Below are positions 1 to 10,630 of a stretch of 64,000 nucleotides of DNA, piece after piece (the first letter of the stretch is position 1; each line of letters opens with the position of its first letter). Below the pieces are notes generated by a model that was not told the origin of the DNA, did no database searches, and worked only from the letters and a program-made list of their open reading frames with translations. The stretch is from Emydura subglobosa (Eukaryota; Chordata; Testudines; Chelidae). The DNA lies in assembly GCA_007922225.1 (NCBI GenBank), contig ML679989.1, positions 17,363,974 through 17,427,973 on the forward strand, in the 5' to 3' direction. The translations under genes were made by a program, and so were the position numbers.

Positions 1-380
1 TTTCTTTTTGATCCAGACTACGCCACAGAGATCCACAACTTTTGTGACCTCCAGACTGGATTACTGCCCAATTGCAGCACTTGTGGCTCTGCTTGAGGAC
101 CGTTTGGAAGTTGCATCTGGTGTGTAAGATGTTGGTAGTTAAAGAGAACACATTACGCCAGTCCTTCAGCAACTGCTCTGGCTTCCTATTTGCTTCTGGA
201 TGCAATGCAAAATGTTGAACCTGGCTTATAAAGCCTTCTCTAACTGGGTGCTAGATATCTAAGTCTGCCTCTCTCCCCATAAGCAGCCACAGTAGTGGAG
301 GTTAGCTGGGATGCTCTAGCTAAGAGATCCTAGATATGAAGTGTCAAAGAGCTGGTGGCAAAGCATTCTCAGTGGAAAGC
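1..380 (+). mobile_element. L2/Jockey-type LINE fragment, reverse transcriptase C-terminal part
   Basis: Translation in the + direction, allowing frameshifts, gives TTFVTSRLDYC followed, after a gap with stops, by REHITPVLQQL.WLP and then AYKAF. This is the conserved order found downstream of the polymerase domain in L2/CR1-group (Jockey) non-LTR retrotransposons. It is truncated at the window edge and carries stops. The subfamily cannot be fixed by eye. Confidence 0.7.
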
Positions 381-1130
381 CCTCTGCCCTTGAATCCATT
401 CCCTGCCTAGCTGGTCTGACAGAGCCAGAGTTTGCTACTATTTAGTGCACAAAGCAAAGCCCACCTCCGTTCTCAAGCATTTGCTCGAAGGGGATTGGTT
501 AGACGTGGATGCTGTCCATTCCCCCGATGTCATGGTGCCTCTGAGAGAAGGTAGAGCTGTATGTTTTATTAAGTGAGGGACACATACCCTGGGTCACTCA
601 GAAGGGCCCATTTTATGAATGAACAATATTCATTACCAAATAAGAAATGTAGAAAGGGTTACCAATCTGGTGAGCTACTATGACACTCAGTGATGCGAGA
701 GAATAAAACCCAGACACAGGTAGTGGGAAGTTCCCAGAGTTTTCCCATCAGGGCTGTGCATGATATGCCTCTGGGTTAGACTTATAAGGAATCTGTTTCA
801 GAAGCGACCCTTTGGATTTAGTAAAAGGACTGAAGGTGCAACACAGCTGAGGCTGAAAGGCAAATTACGCGTCTTGCAGGAATATGCTGGAGGAGGTAAC
901 TGATCAGTTACACCTTTAGAAACACAAACTTCGGGTGAGTGGGGTTTGAAGCTAACAGCAGCAGCAAGTTACAAACCCTATTATCACCCCTGCCTCTGCA
1001 AGAGAAAGGTCAGGGACTTAGCTGGACACTTCCAAATTACACCTGTTGACTCAGATCAGGGCTACCATGCCACACACCAAAAAGAAAACCCAAGACCTTT
1101 CAGCGACAGAGCAACTGACTGCAGTGCATA
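381..1130. other. EHMT1 intron 3, no recognised element
   Basis: This is non-coding DNA immediately downstream (gene sense) of exon 3. I see no LINE, SINE or MITE signature. Short open frames here have no homology I recognise. Confidence 0.5.
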
Positions 1131-1138
1131 TACATTAC
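1131..1138 (-). other. EHMT1: Splice donor of EHMT1 exon 3
   Basis: On the minus strand the coding sequence ...CCTAGCCTG is followed by GTAATGTA. The GT sits where homology to EHMT1 ends (after ...ARKTMPK plus five residues) and gives phase 0. The donor is only moderate in strength, since +4/+5 read A-T. Confidence 0.7.
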
Positions 1139-1695
1139 CAGGCTAGGTGTGGGCTTAGGCATTGTCTTCCGTGCTCTGTGGACCTTGACTTCAGCATTAG
1201 TGGCGGTGGCTTTTTTAGCATCCATGTCCTTACTGCCCTCCCCGAGCTTGGCTGGCATTGTGCCTTGCATCTGAGAAAAGGCGCTCAGAGTCCTCCCTTT
1301 GCTTGCTCCTGCTGGGAGGGTTTTCGCAGCATGGCCAGTGAGAGAAACAAAGGTGCCTGTAGTCCTTGGGGGCTGCTCCTGCACCATCTGCTTAGTTAAA
1401 ATATATCCATTGCTCCCTGTCACAGAAGTCTGGGTAAAGTCATTAGCTTTCATGTGGTTTTGCTTCCCAGTCTCACTGTCTCTCTCCGAAATGCCGTTCT
1501 CTGCTATCCTATTTAATTTAGTACTAGAGTCCTGCTGGCTCACTTTTGTATTGTCCTGAGTGGTTTTAGTTGGGTTTGGGTGGCTACCAGCTTCGTTGCG
1601 CTCACAGGAGCCATTGGTTTCACCATCTGCAGCCATTTTTGGTTCTCCGACTTGCTTTTCTGTAGCACTTTCATCTGCAGCCATGGCATTAAACC
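1139..1695 (-). CDS. EHMT1: EHMT1 exon 3: N-terminal regulatory region with ARKT automethylation motif
   Basis: This exon encodes 185 whole codons plus the last two bases of a split glycine codon (G|GG) shared with the upstream exon. The reading frame starts [15 protein letters not shown] and continues [14 protein letters not shown], then [50 protein letters not shown] and [12 protein letters not shown]. This order and wording match EHMT1 (GLP), not EHMT2. The region is predicted disordered and lies N-terminal to the cysteine-rich, ankyrin and SET parts of the protein. The A-R-K-T motif near the exon end copies the histone H3 K9 context. In GLP and G9a this lysine is automethylated and read by chromodomains such as MPP8 and HP1 (established knowledge); the lysine codon here is 1166-1168. 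The acceptor is at 1696-1697 and the chosen donor (CTG|GTAATG) is at 1137-1138, giving a phase-0 exit. The frame would otherwise run to a stop near 1100 without homology to EHMT1. Confidence 0.93.
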
Positions 1696-1725
1696 CTGGA
1701 GATGGAGGGAGAGAGAAAGAGAGGG
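1696..1725 (-). other. EHMT1: Splice acceptor of EHMT1 exon 3
   Basis: On the minus strand a pure pyrimidine tract (CTCTCTTTCTCTCTCCCTCC) is followed by ATCTCCAG and the first exon base G at 1695. This is a strong U2-type 3' splice site, and it restores the EHMT1 frame from exon 2. Confidence 0.9.
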
Positions 1726-1839
1726 GTTACAGATTACCAAGCCTCAAAAGGAAGGTCTGGCTAACTGCAATAGTAAATACGTCACAGCAAATCTGCATCC
1801 CACAAAAAAATGGTCATCATTTTTATCCACTTGGTTACT

Positions 1840-1935
1840 TTGGGCTGGCTCCTCTGCTAGTGTAAATCAGTGTAGCTCTTCTGAAGTCAATGGAGCCATG
1901 AAAACTCACATCAGTTGTGGATCTGTTGTGGTCCC
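1840..1935. repeat. Palindromic 'TTGAAGTCAATGGAG' family, degraded copy
   Basis: Contains GCTAGTGTAAATCAGTGTAG followed by CTGAAGTCAATGGAG, the signature of a dispersed palindromic repeat seen many times in this window (for example 37335-37455, 51615-51800 and 53085-53165). Boundaries are approximate. Confidence 0.55.
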
Positions 1936-2099
1936 TCACTTCTAACTATAGGTTTTCAACAGCAAAATACTCTTTAGCGTTCCCAATAACTACATTGATT
2001 TGCTCACCCTTCAATACTTAGGACATCAAACAAAAAGCTACCCAATTCTGCACTCCTACTTCAGGCAAAGCTCTCTGTACAAAGGCCAGAGTTACACCA

Positions 2100-2208
2100 G
2101 GAACGTTTTGCCAATACAGCTCCACCAACAAACTCTCCCACTGTAGAAGCAGCTTATACTGGCAAACGAGTGCTTCTGCAGTTAGCGCTTATACTGGTTC
2201 AGTGAGTG
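2100..2208. mobile_element. MITE fragment, left part, split by a CR1 insertion
   Basis: Contains TTATACTGGCAAACG and GCGCTTATACTGG, resembling the 'TATACTGGCAAAA' interior of palindromic MITEs. The matching right part resumes at about 2401, after a CR1 3' end, so it appears to be a nested insertion. Confidence 0.45.
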
Positions 2209-2400
2209 AAATGGCTATTAGCCAGATGGGCAGGGATCGCTGTTTGCCAGAAGCTGGGAATGGGTGACGCGATGGATCGCTTGCTGATCACCTGTTCTGT
2301 TCATTCCCGCTGAAGCACCTGGCACTGGCCACTGTCGGAAGACAGGATACCACGCTCGATGGACCATTGGTCTGACCCAGTCTGGCTGTTCTTAAATATG
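2209..2400 (+). mobile_element. CR1 LINE 3' end
   Basis: A 5'-truncated CR1 copy. It runs from GGCTATTAGCCAGATGGGCA through CACTGTCGGAAGACAGGATA to GGTCTGACCCAGTCTGGC and GTTCTTA. This is the standard 3' untranslated tail of a CR1 group shared by turtles, crocodilians and birds. It has no coding capacity. Confidence 0.88.
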
Positions 2401-2545
2401 TTACACTGGCAAAATCACTTTTGTGCTGGTATAACTGTGTCTACACTAAGGCTTTGGCAGGCACAGAAGCGTCATCAAAAGCATCACACCTCTGACTGAC
2501 ATTGCTATACCAGCAAAGGGTTTTCATGCAGACGTGCTCACAGAG
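2401..2545. mobile_element. MITE fragment, right part
   Basis: Reads TTACACTGGCAAAATCAC, then GTGTCTACACTAAGGC, and ends near CTATACCAGCAAAGGG and CATGCAGACGTGC. These are the interior and terminal motifs of the 'GTCTACACTA' MITE group found elsewhere in the window. The copy is degraded. Confidence 0.5.
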
Positions 2546-3876
2546 CATTTGGCTTGCCTAAGGAGCACAGGATCAGGACACATGGTTTCCTATCAGAGGC
2601 ATAAGGCAGAGTAAAAACACAGGACGAAACCACTTTAACACAATGCTAGGCTAACAACATTCATCGAATTCAAATGACAGTGAGATTTGTGCTAACAGAC
2701 TGAACAAAATGCTCATTCACAGCCAGAACAGGAAGGGATGTGTTACCGTTCTTTTCTCCCTTTCACATGCTCCTACTCCCCCTTCCCCCCCCACACACAC
2801 AAACTGTCCCATCAGAGTTTCAGCTCCAAGTGAAAAGGATCCAAGTATGAACTACATGTAAAGCAGAAACGTTTCCACCCAAGAAAACTAGCAGCTCCCT
2901 GGACAACCAGAAGCGATACTTCATTGGCCTGTTCTGTAGAATTATTAGGCTAACCTAGTATCAGGGATTCCTTGTGTTGTTTTCCTTCCCGAGGCCAGAC
3001 AGACTGAGAAGCATAAGGATAAAATACCAGTTGAAGCTTTGGGCTATCTGTCTAACTGGGCTGTCAGGGCAGGTGGGACTAATTTACAACCTGTTTGTTT
3101 CTAAATATGTATCTGTAATTTTAGGCTGGAATTTTGAGAAGGGCTCAGAACCAGCAGAAGCAGATTTTCAGAAGAACTCAGCACAGTGGCTACTGAGCTG
3201 CTTTGAAAACCTGGCCCTTTAGATCCACCCAAACATTCTCTTCGGGGAACCCTGCCACTCTCTTCTGCTGGGAGTAGAGGTGGTGTGGTTCTACAGCATG
3301 GGAAGAGATTGTGGACTACACTGGGGGATTCACATACCTGGAGCCCTGGCTCCGAGCTCAACTCTCGGGGTTTGCTGAGCCCCAGTGGAAAGGTGGCATT
3401 GGAAGCATGGCCGGGGCTGGTGAATCTAAGCAGCAGAGCACTGCTGCAGGAAGAAAATGTACCGTGGAGACTGCAACAAGGGCCGCAGAACAACCTCTGC
3501 TGTCATAAAAATGGGAGCAATGAAGCGTTCCCTCCTTAGTGGGACCCACCGTCAAAGGGAACAGGAAGCTGATTTGCCCCTATATTAGGAGATCTTAATT
3601 TTTGAATTATATATTTATTTTTAAACGTATTCAGCTTGTCTTTAACACGTTTTCTGTAAATGAGTTTCACCTGGAGAATCACAGCAACATCCAACTATTT
3701 CACTCACACACACGTCATGACCATTCTAACACTTGAAACACTAGAACTAGTTTCCTGGAACTTCCACTTCCTTTCGTCATCAGCTGAGATTTAAAGAGAA
3801 ATATTTCCCCATAAGATTCACAGCCATTTGCCATCAGCCCTAACATGGTTATAACTGCCATTCCAGCTTCTCCTTC
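2546..3876. other. EHMT1 intron 2, no recognised element
   Basis: Apart from a short C-rich then CA-rich tract near 2783-2802, I see no repeat signature or exon. Overlapping open frames on both strands at 3100-3555 look like chance. Confidence 0.45.
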
Positions 3877-3879
3877 TAA

Positions 3880-4183
3880 GGCCACGTCTACACTAGCGAG
3901 TTTACAGCGGCACAGCTGCATCGGGACAGCTGTGCCGCTGTCAGATTTCCGATGTAGCTGCTCTATGCCAAAGGGAGAGAGCTTTCCCATCGACATAATT
4001 CAACCAGCCCCAATGAGCTGCGGTAGCTCTGATGGCAGGAAAAGCTCTCTCACTGACACAGCGCTGTCCACACCAGCACTTCTGTCGGTGTAACTTATGT
4101 CACTTGGCGGGGTGGGGGGGGGATGTTTCACACCCCTGAGCAACATAAGTTATAATGACAAAAGTGGTAGTGTAGATGTAGCC
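3880..4183. mobile_element. Harbinger-like MITE with TAA target-site duplication
   Basis: The ends are GGCCACGTCTACACTA and, reverse complemented, GGCTACATCTACACTA, a 16-bp terminal inverted repeat with two mismatches. TAA flanks both sides (3877-3879 and 4184-4186), the 3-bp TWA duplication typical of PIF/Harbinger elements. The interior is self-complementary (ACTTATGTCACTTGG against CTGAGCAACATAAGTT around a G-run). It has no coding capacity. The superfamily call rests on TSD size and is an inference. Confidence 0.8.
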
Positions 4184-4186
4184 TAA

Positions 4187-5395
4187 AGCTCTCACTTATT
4201 TCACATTGAAATCAACGGATGTTTGTCACTGAACATCTTGTGGAAAAGTATGTTCATGTACATGGTTTTCCCATGGGATTCAGTTCTAAGGCTTCTGCCT
4301 GGCTAGAAACCTGCATTAAGAACGCCTTCTTTTCCCAGACAGAAACAGTCAGACCTGCTATAGCTCTCCAGGTAGACACCGCAGGTCTAGATATGGACAT
4401 CTGAGTAACTTTTTAAAATAGCTCACTAGAATGTTCTGGAGAACATGGAGGAGAGCAAAGGCAAAACTGCCTCAGCCACGCAGCTTCATGGATGTCCAAG
4501 TAGCATTCAAAGTCAGAACACCACCAACTCTTGCTACACAGGACAGCTTCAATTTCCTGTAGCATTCACAGGTTAAAAAACTCAGTAAGACGCAGAAGTG
4601 TGCACCTTTGCCAGCAGTGAACTGAAAGGAGGAACGATAAAGACTGGATTTTTCTGTTACTGTTCACTACCACTGAGGGAAAACGTTAAGCTAAAGACCA
4701 GAAGAAAGCTGATAGCCCTTTATATCCCCCCCATATTTTGCTTTTTTAAATTGGTCTTGGTGTAGCCATTTCAATCTTGGTTTCAGAAATGGCAGCACTG
4801 GGAGAAAACACAAAATTATGGGTCGAGGCTTCCAAGGCCCTGGGAACGGAGGGTTCTCAGCGTTTTACGAGGGGCAGTCGGCACCTGGCAAGACATGGCC
4901 TCAAATACAGGATGGACTGGCGCTGCTGAGCGTTCCCATCGAAGCAATCAGATATAGCTTCTGCAACTGGCTATTTGACAAAATTTTTGCACTCTCTGCT
5001 CCTTCAATTTAATTATCATAAAAGTGACCAAATCGAGGCAGATTAGAGCACTGCACTAGGGGAAAGGACTTGTATTACTTCATAAAGGATGCAGAGACTT
5101 TATGAAAAAAACAACTTGACTAAAGTTTAAAAAGAAAAAAAAAAAACTATAATTTTCGACTTTTATTAAATGTTCAGATTCCCATTTGATTGGCTGAACA
5201 AATGCCATTATTTTTTATGAACAGACAAACATTTCCAAACTTTCATTACTGGAAATTTTACTAAGTGACAGAGGAAAATAGTCCATATTCTGTAGAGTCA
5301 TAGAGAACTTGACAGGAGATCTAGGGGCCTCTTTTTCCACTGTTCGGCACCTTTTGCAATCATTTACAGCAAGGCAAAGTGAACATGTTTCTGGT
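4187..5395. other. EHMT1 intron 2, no recognised element
   Basis: Unique-looking sequence with one A-rich stretch near 5130-5150. I found no exon or repeat signature I can name. Confidence 0.45.
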
Positions 5396-5490
5396 TTCAT
5401 AGATTTGAAGGTCAGAAGGGACCACTGTGATCATCTAGTCTGACCTCCTGTGTAACTCAGGCCACAGAACTTCCCCCAAATAATTTAATA
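5396..5490 (-). mobile_element. CR1 LINE 3' end, minus strand
   Basis: TTCATAGATTTGAAGGTCAG, GGGACCACTGTGATCATC and TAGTCTGACCTCCTG read, on the minus strand, as the common CR1 tail ending in ...AATCTATGAA. It is truncated at its 5' side near the AGTTCTGTGGCC block. Confidence 0.85.
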
Positions 5491-6188
5491 GCGTTATACA
5501 CCCACTCTGCATTGATGTAAGCAAATGCACACAGTGCAGGGCAAGGCAAAACCTGCCCCTTCGAGCTTTCGTCTACAACACAGATTAACAGTGCCGCAAT
5601 TTGCTGCTGTTCAGTGGAATGAGTGAAATATGTTGTAGGGTCTGACAATCTAGTTTCTAGTGCACACGTATCCACAGCAACAATTGTCATTACAATTGTC
5701 ATCACTGGGCTCCCTGGTTGGTGCTGCCAGCAGAGAAAGGCCAAGGATTTAATATGAACAGAGTTTAAATTTCCCTCTCATCTCAGGTCAGGTTTGAGGC
5801 AGATGGGGGATGAAGCTTGTACTGCAGCTGCTCATGATGTACCTGGTCTGGGGAAAATGAAGATAATCTCCAGAGCTGTCAACCTGCTTTTTTTCACCAG
5901 TATTAAATCAAAGAAAATAATAAGAAGTTCACTAGTTTTGGCTGCTCCCTGCAGATGTGTTTTTGCAGTACACAAATCCCCTGTGAAAGCCATCATGACA
6001 ATGCCTGACCGTCTTCATGAGCTCATTCAGGAGTTGCTAAGGATTCTCAGGTTCCTACCCAAGCCTCTAATTAGAAAGACCCCGCACTAAGACCCAGTTT
6101 GTGTCAAGCCCTAAACTACTTAATAAGAGATGGTAACATAATTAAGTTGGTCTCTTTTTATACTAGAAATCCCCTGATCTGTGATGAA
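5491..6188. other. EHMT1 intron 2, no recognised element
   Basis: Contains a short direct repeat (ACAATTGTCATT / ACAATTGTCATC near 5680-5704). Otherwise I see nothing I can name. Confidence 0.4.
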
Positions 6189-6440
6189 AACATATGAACT
6201 GCCACGCCAGCTCAGACTAGCGAGACCTAGTCTAGTATCCTGCCTCTGGCCCCAAGTCAGCAGTCCATCCCAAACACAGCAAAGCCCATGCTTATGTCTC
6301 ACTGAAGTCAATAAGACGTAGCCAGAAGCTTAAAAAGATAAGCACCTGCTTTGCTGAACAGAGATGGACTTAAGCACACTAAGTACATTGCTGTAATGGG
6401 GCCTCTGACAGTGGCCAGCACCAGATGTTTCTTATACCTT
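6189..6440 (-). mobile_element. CR1 LINE 3' end, minus strand, interrupted by a palindromic repeat
   Basis: The left piece reads CATATGAACTGCCACGCCAG and CTAGTCTAGTATCCTGCCTC. The right piece resumes with CTCTGACAGTGGCCAGCACC. Together they are the reverse complement of the same CR1 tail as at 2209-2400. About 140 bases of unrelated palindromic repeat (about 6250-6395) separate the halves. Confidence 0.7.
6250..6395. repeat. Palindromic 'CTTAAGCAC / TGAAGTCAATAAGAC' repeat inserted in CR1
   Basis: Holds CCATGCTTATGTCTCACTGA, AGTCAATAAGACG, GATAAGCACCTGCTTTGCTG and GGACTTAAGCAC. These match a dispersed palindromic family whose arms read GCACTTAAGCA and whose centre is a TTGACTTCAATGG motif. 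It sits inside a CR1 fragment, so it is the younger insertion. Confidence 0.55.
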
Positions 6441-6529
6441 CCTCTGAAGCATCATGGAGAGTTACTGAGTAAATAGCCCAGAGCAGAAGATCCTCCCTAA
6501 CCCCAGGCACTACATACAGGTCCTTATCC

Positions 6530-8420
6530 CAGGGGTTCCCAAACTTTTTGCCTGCATGACCTCATTTTGAAAGTGACTGCTTCCTGTGACCCCAGACAGC
6601 AACACAGCAACTGAAGACTCTAAGGAATTTACACATTAAGTATGTTATTTAATGCTCTCTAATGTGCACATGGGCTTGCGTGTAGCAACAGTTTCTCAAA
6701 GTCTGGCAGCATAGCAGGAACTGAACATCTAATCTCCAATGTGACAACAGAAGATTCATACCGAGACTTTATGCGCACATGTGTGCTGAATCCAGCTTCA
6801 CACAAATACGTGCTTGCAAACGGCATCATCAGTTTCAAGGCATGTGTTGAGAATGCAGGATATTCATTCTTGACAGTGAGCCAGAACTCCAGGACAGTTG
6901 GGCATATGTTCCTTGTGAGAATCGATCGCAGGAAATTTCAATGAGCTGTCTGATTTCAGCTGCTGGCAAATCCGTAGCATCAGGATTGTACTGAAAGGGG
7001 TTTTGCACCCAATTGTACTTTGTCATGTCCAAGTCAAGGAAAAAGGATGCAAACTGTTCCTCCATCTGCCTGAGATGCTCAGCCATCACCTACGTGGGTG
7101 GCTGAGTAATTTCAGTGTCAGCCAGGAACTTGCAAAACTGCAGGAGGGATTCATAGTTTGTTTTCAGATTATTCTTCCAGGAAACCTTTTACATGAATCC
7201 TGTGATTTGATCACTCAGCTAAAGGATGTGGGTGCACTCTCCTTGCAGACCTGTATTCAATTCATTCAGTTTCCCAAATATGTCTGACATCAGCAAGAAA
7301 GCACATCTTCCTTGGGTCACATAAAAAATAAATTCACTTTTTGCAATCCATTGCACAAGCATGCAGCTTGTTTCTCAGTTAAAAAAAGTATCCTAATACT
7401 TTTCCTCCCAAATGCCAATGAGCGTCAGTGTGGAACACCACCACATTGTGATCAGATCCGTGGCCTTCAGACAATTTTCCAAACACGCGCACATGAAGAG
7501 GCGGCGTCTTGATGTAGTTCACAATAGACAAGACCGGCTACAAAGCTTCACCTAGTTCTGGACTCAGAGCTTTAGATGCCAGCTGTTCTCTGAATCATGC
7601 AGTGAGTCCACACAGCAGACTTTCTTCAAAGCAACTTTCTTCACCAAAGCACACAGACCTGCTTTATGGGCTGTCATAGATGGGATTCCTCCATCTGTAC
7701 AGAAGCCCACCATGTGATCACATGATATATTTTTGGTCTTGCATGTCGCACATCGAAAATTCCTTGTGCCGTCGTGTCCAGGAAGATGGAAATAGAACAG
7801 AATGTCTTCAAGAACTGCATCCTCTCTCTCATGTATTTCACAAAAGTCAAGAAATGTGCATCACGACCCGCAGTGCTCACGTAAACTTGAAGAGCAAAAG
7901 CATTCATGTTTTTCAGATGCTCCACTAATGTGTTTTCGTGATCTGCTGGTAACGCCTCAATCCTTTGCTTCAGTGTGTTGTTAGAGCATGATACGGCTTT
8001 GAGTTTGTTTGCCTCAGTTTCCCCTCACATTATCTTCACTATATTGATGGCAGCTGCCAAAATCAAAGTCTCTCCAATTGCGTGCGGCTTTTTGGCCTGT
8101 GCGATGCGGTAACTCACCTCAAATGATGCCTTTTGAGCGTGGCGAGAGAGGGACAGGGCTCTCCTGAATGGCACTTGTTGATACGGAAGTTCTTCCCAGC
8201 ATTGGAAAAATTACCTTGGTTTTCCTGTGTGTTCCTTGTGAAGGGTTTCCAAGGGTCGCTTAAGTTGTTTAGGCTCCATGCCTTTGCGAGATAACACCAT
8301 GTGACTTAGCTGGCATTTTGGCCTTTCTTCATTCTTGACACAAACTCTGGTGAAGTCACACTCAAAGAAAGCTTCCTAATATTTGTGAGCACGTTTCTTA
8401 CCCTCTCGTTTTTCATTCAT
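6530..8420 (-). mobile_element. Degenerate hAT DNA transposon
   Basis: The left edge in window coordinates starts CAGGGGTTCCCAAACTTTTT at 6530, a typical hAT terminus (CAGRG). The interior encodes a broken minus-strand BED-finger transposase. I cannot find the matching terminal repeat on the other side, so the right boundary is set by the end of coding similarity. CCTTATCC (6522-6529) precedes the terminus and CCTTATCA occurs at about 8587, which might be a decayed 8-bp target duplication, but without an adjacent terminus this is weak. Confidence 0.75.
6690..8395 (-). pseudogene. hAT transposase pseudogene, ZBED5/FAM200/SCAND3-like
   Basis: Read on the minus strand with frameshifts and stops, the order is that of a BED-finger hAT transposase. 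First comes a BED zinc finger near 8270-8335 (KNEERPKC, then GMEPKQLKR and LETLHKEH; the second cysteine of C-x2-C is now Ser). Next, near 8040-8110, is HAIGETLILAAAINI. Near 7860-7925 is NMNAFALQVYVSTAG, where the family has the catalytic-core LQLDEST motif. Near 6985-7075 is DLDMTKYNWVQNPFQYN. At the end, near 6750-6830, is the C-terminal dimerisation region with MPFASTYLCEAGFS. The same family gave rise to domesticated vertebrate genes, but here several disruptions and the lack of one continuous frame argue for a dead copy in an EHMT1 intron. Confidence 0.85.
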
Positions 8421-10630
8421 AACTCACTGCTGGAGGTTATAGCAGATACTCTGCATAAAAATGAGCCCACTGTGCCTCTTATCACAAATGACAAAGAGGA
8501 ATTCACTGCTAGGCAAATGAGACACGACTGAGGACGGCCCTGTGTGGTGATACTAGGGAAGCAGAGACAGTGACTTTACAAAGATTCCTTATCAAGTGCC
8601 AACGGGATACTCAAGGCGCCACAAAAGAAGATACGGGTCCTGCCTTAAGGAGCTTACAAGCCACAGCAGATTCCCATCTCAGAAAAGGCCAGCACAGGCT
8701 CCTAACAGCTCAAACAGAGAGGATGCTCTGCTGAGAGGCTGCTACCTACAGATAACCATCTTCCGGATTCAAGTCTCTCAGCTGGATGCTTGCAGTCAGG
8801 TGATGCAAGTGGAAAAATGGCATCTGTACTGCCAACCTGTCCAGACCTGCTCTGCAAATGCCACGCCAGGAGGCTGCCATTTTACAAAACAGTGGCCTCC
8901 GTACAGCGTGACCTCACAGATACGGTGCACACTGTGCGGAGTCCCATATTGTACATTAAAACAGCAGCAAGTGTGGAGCGGGTTTGAACATCTTAGAGGG
9001 CAGACAGCATTATCTCATGGGCTGAATATGGCTTGTTGGACAGGAACCCCATCTTCTGATGGCACAACCCTGAATGAGGATGCAACCCGAAGTTTGGGAA
9101 CTGCTGGTTTACGCCCTGAAGCTTGAGGCTTTATAGTCTTTACACATTTTTCATATCTTCTAATAACACTGTGACTCTTCTGGCTATCCATACAAAATGT
9201 CTCAATCCTTTTTAGATTGCTGTTAAGATGCTGGTCTCGGTGGCATCTTGTGTCAATGACTTCCACGGGTCACTTAAGCAGAGCATAAAGTATTTTCTTT
9301 TTAGTTTCATCAAACATCTCCTTGCTCACAAATGATGAGGGAGGGTGGGTAGAAATTTCTGATCTGTACGTTTTTACTGCGTCTTGTTCTATTCATCTCT
9401 TCCCTGAACAGTTCCAGTCTTTTCATTATTTCCTCAGATGAAGTCGCTTCAGGCCTCCACTCATTTTCCTCACCAATCTCAGCCCCCCTTCCATTTTTGC
9501 TATATCTGTGGTTTTATTTTTTTATTTTTTTAAGATATGGAAACCAGAAAAAGCACATTATTTCATGAGAGAGAGCACACCCTCAATTTATACAGTGGCA
9601 TCATAATATTTTCAGCATTGTTTTCTATATCTTTTTTTCTATGCAGTTGAGAATTTTGGGGATTGGTTTTGTGTGTGTTTTGTTTTTTACCCCACTGCAC
9701 GCTGAACAGAGGTTGTCACTGAACTGTCTGCGGTGACAGCCTGATCAGTTTCCTGAGTGGTTACAGTTAATTTAGAAACTGACGATGTGTATGAGTGGAC
9801 CCATATATCAACAAAGAATTTGAATCTCTTGTTATATTGCCCACTCACCTAGGCTTGTTAGGTCCTTCTGAAGTTCTCATCGACTTGCCATATTTTAGCC
9901 AACCTCAATTTGTCGATCTCCCAGACATCACCCACTGGTGACACCAGAACGAGGTGTCACTCACAGGAAGGGTTCGTCTGCATTGCCAAGCGATGGAATG
10001 GTTGGTAGCAGGATTAAGAGTACATACCCTGGCTTTAATTTAAATACCCTGGGTAACAGCAGTGGTGTAGACTGGCGGCACGGGTTAGCAACCAAAGGAC
10101 ATAGCCAGGGTCCCTGGCAGGCTTGAGGTTGCCTACGCATGCTACCAATCACTCCTTCACTGTGCATGGCTGTGACTCCCCCCACCCTACCTTTCTGACA
10201 CAAGAAATGAAACCGTTAATGTCAACATTTACATGATCCCCACTTGGCCTCTAGATCAACACTTCACTGAGATGAGCGGGGCAGTTCTCACCTCTCCAGC
10301 CATTGCTCTTGTCTCTGCAGACCCAGGTAGACATCTCCTCATCAGTTACATCCACATGTCTGACGGTTTCTTTTCAAGCATAACAGCAAGAGAGGTGGTT
10401 TTTTGTTTTTTAAAAAAAGGAAAGAGATTCTGAACAAGAGAATCCTGAGAGAGGAGCCAGTATGCCATACAACCTCGTATCCCAGCACTGCCTGCCACAG
10501 TTCAGGCTCCTTTCTCTTTGCTTTGCTTGTGTTGGACTGCTGCCTTTCAGGATTTACATTTGGCTCTTGCGCTGCTACAGAAATGGTCTGTGCTACTGTC
10601 AGCTTGCCAGAAACTGCCCCAAGCAGACGG
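8421..10630. other. EHMT1 intron 2, mostly unassigned
   Basis: A 176-codon open frame at 8596-9126 (+) has no recognisable domain and is judged chance. GTCCTGCCTTAAGGAGCTTACAAGC (two overlapping pieces at about 8638-8662) resembles a common amniote repeat. T-rich stretches lie near 9510-9535 and 9665-9690. Nothing else stood out. Confidence 0.4.

Noticed and set aside
1046..1945. Plus-strand open frames overlapping EHMT1 exon 3
   Set aside because: These are shadows of the real minus-strand coding exon.
6522..8594. CCTTATCC / CCTTATCA as the hAT target duplication
   Set aside because: The right copy is not next to a hAT terminus, so the match may be chance.
8596..9126. 176-codon open frame on the plus strand
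   Set aside because: No domain or family resemblance, no splice or promoter context, and antisense within an EHMT1 intron. Length is within chance for 64 kb.
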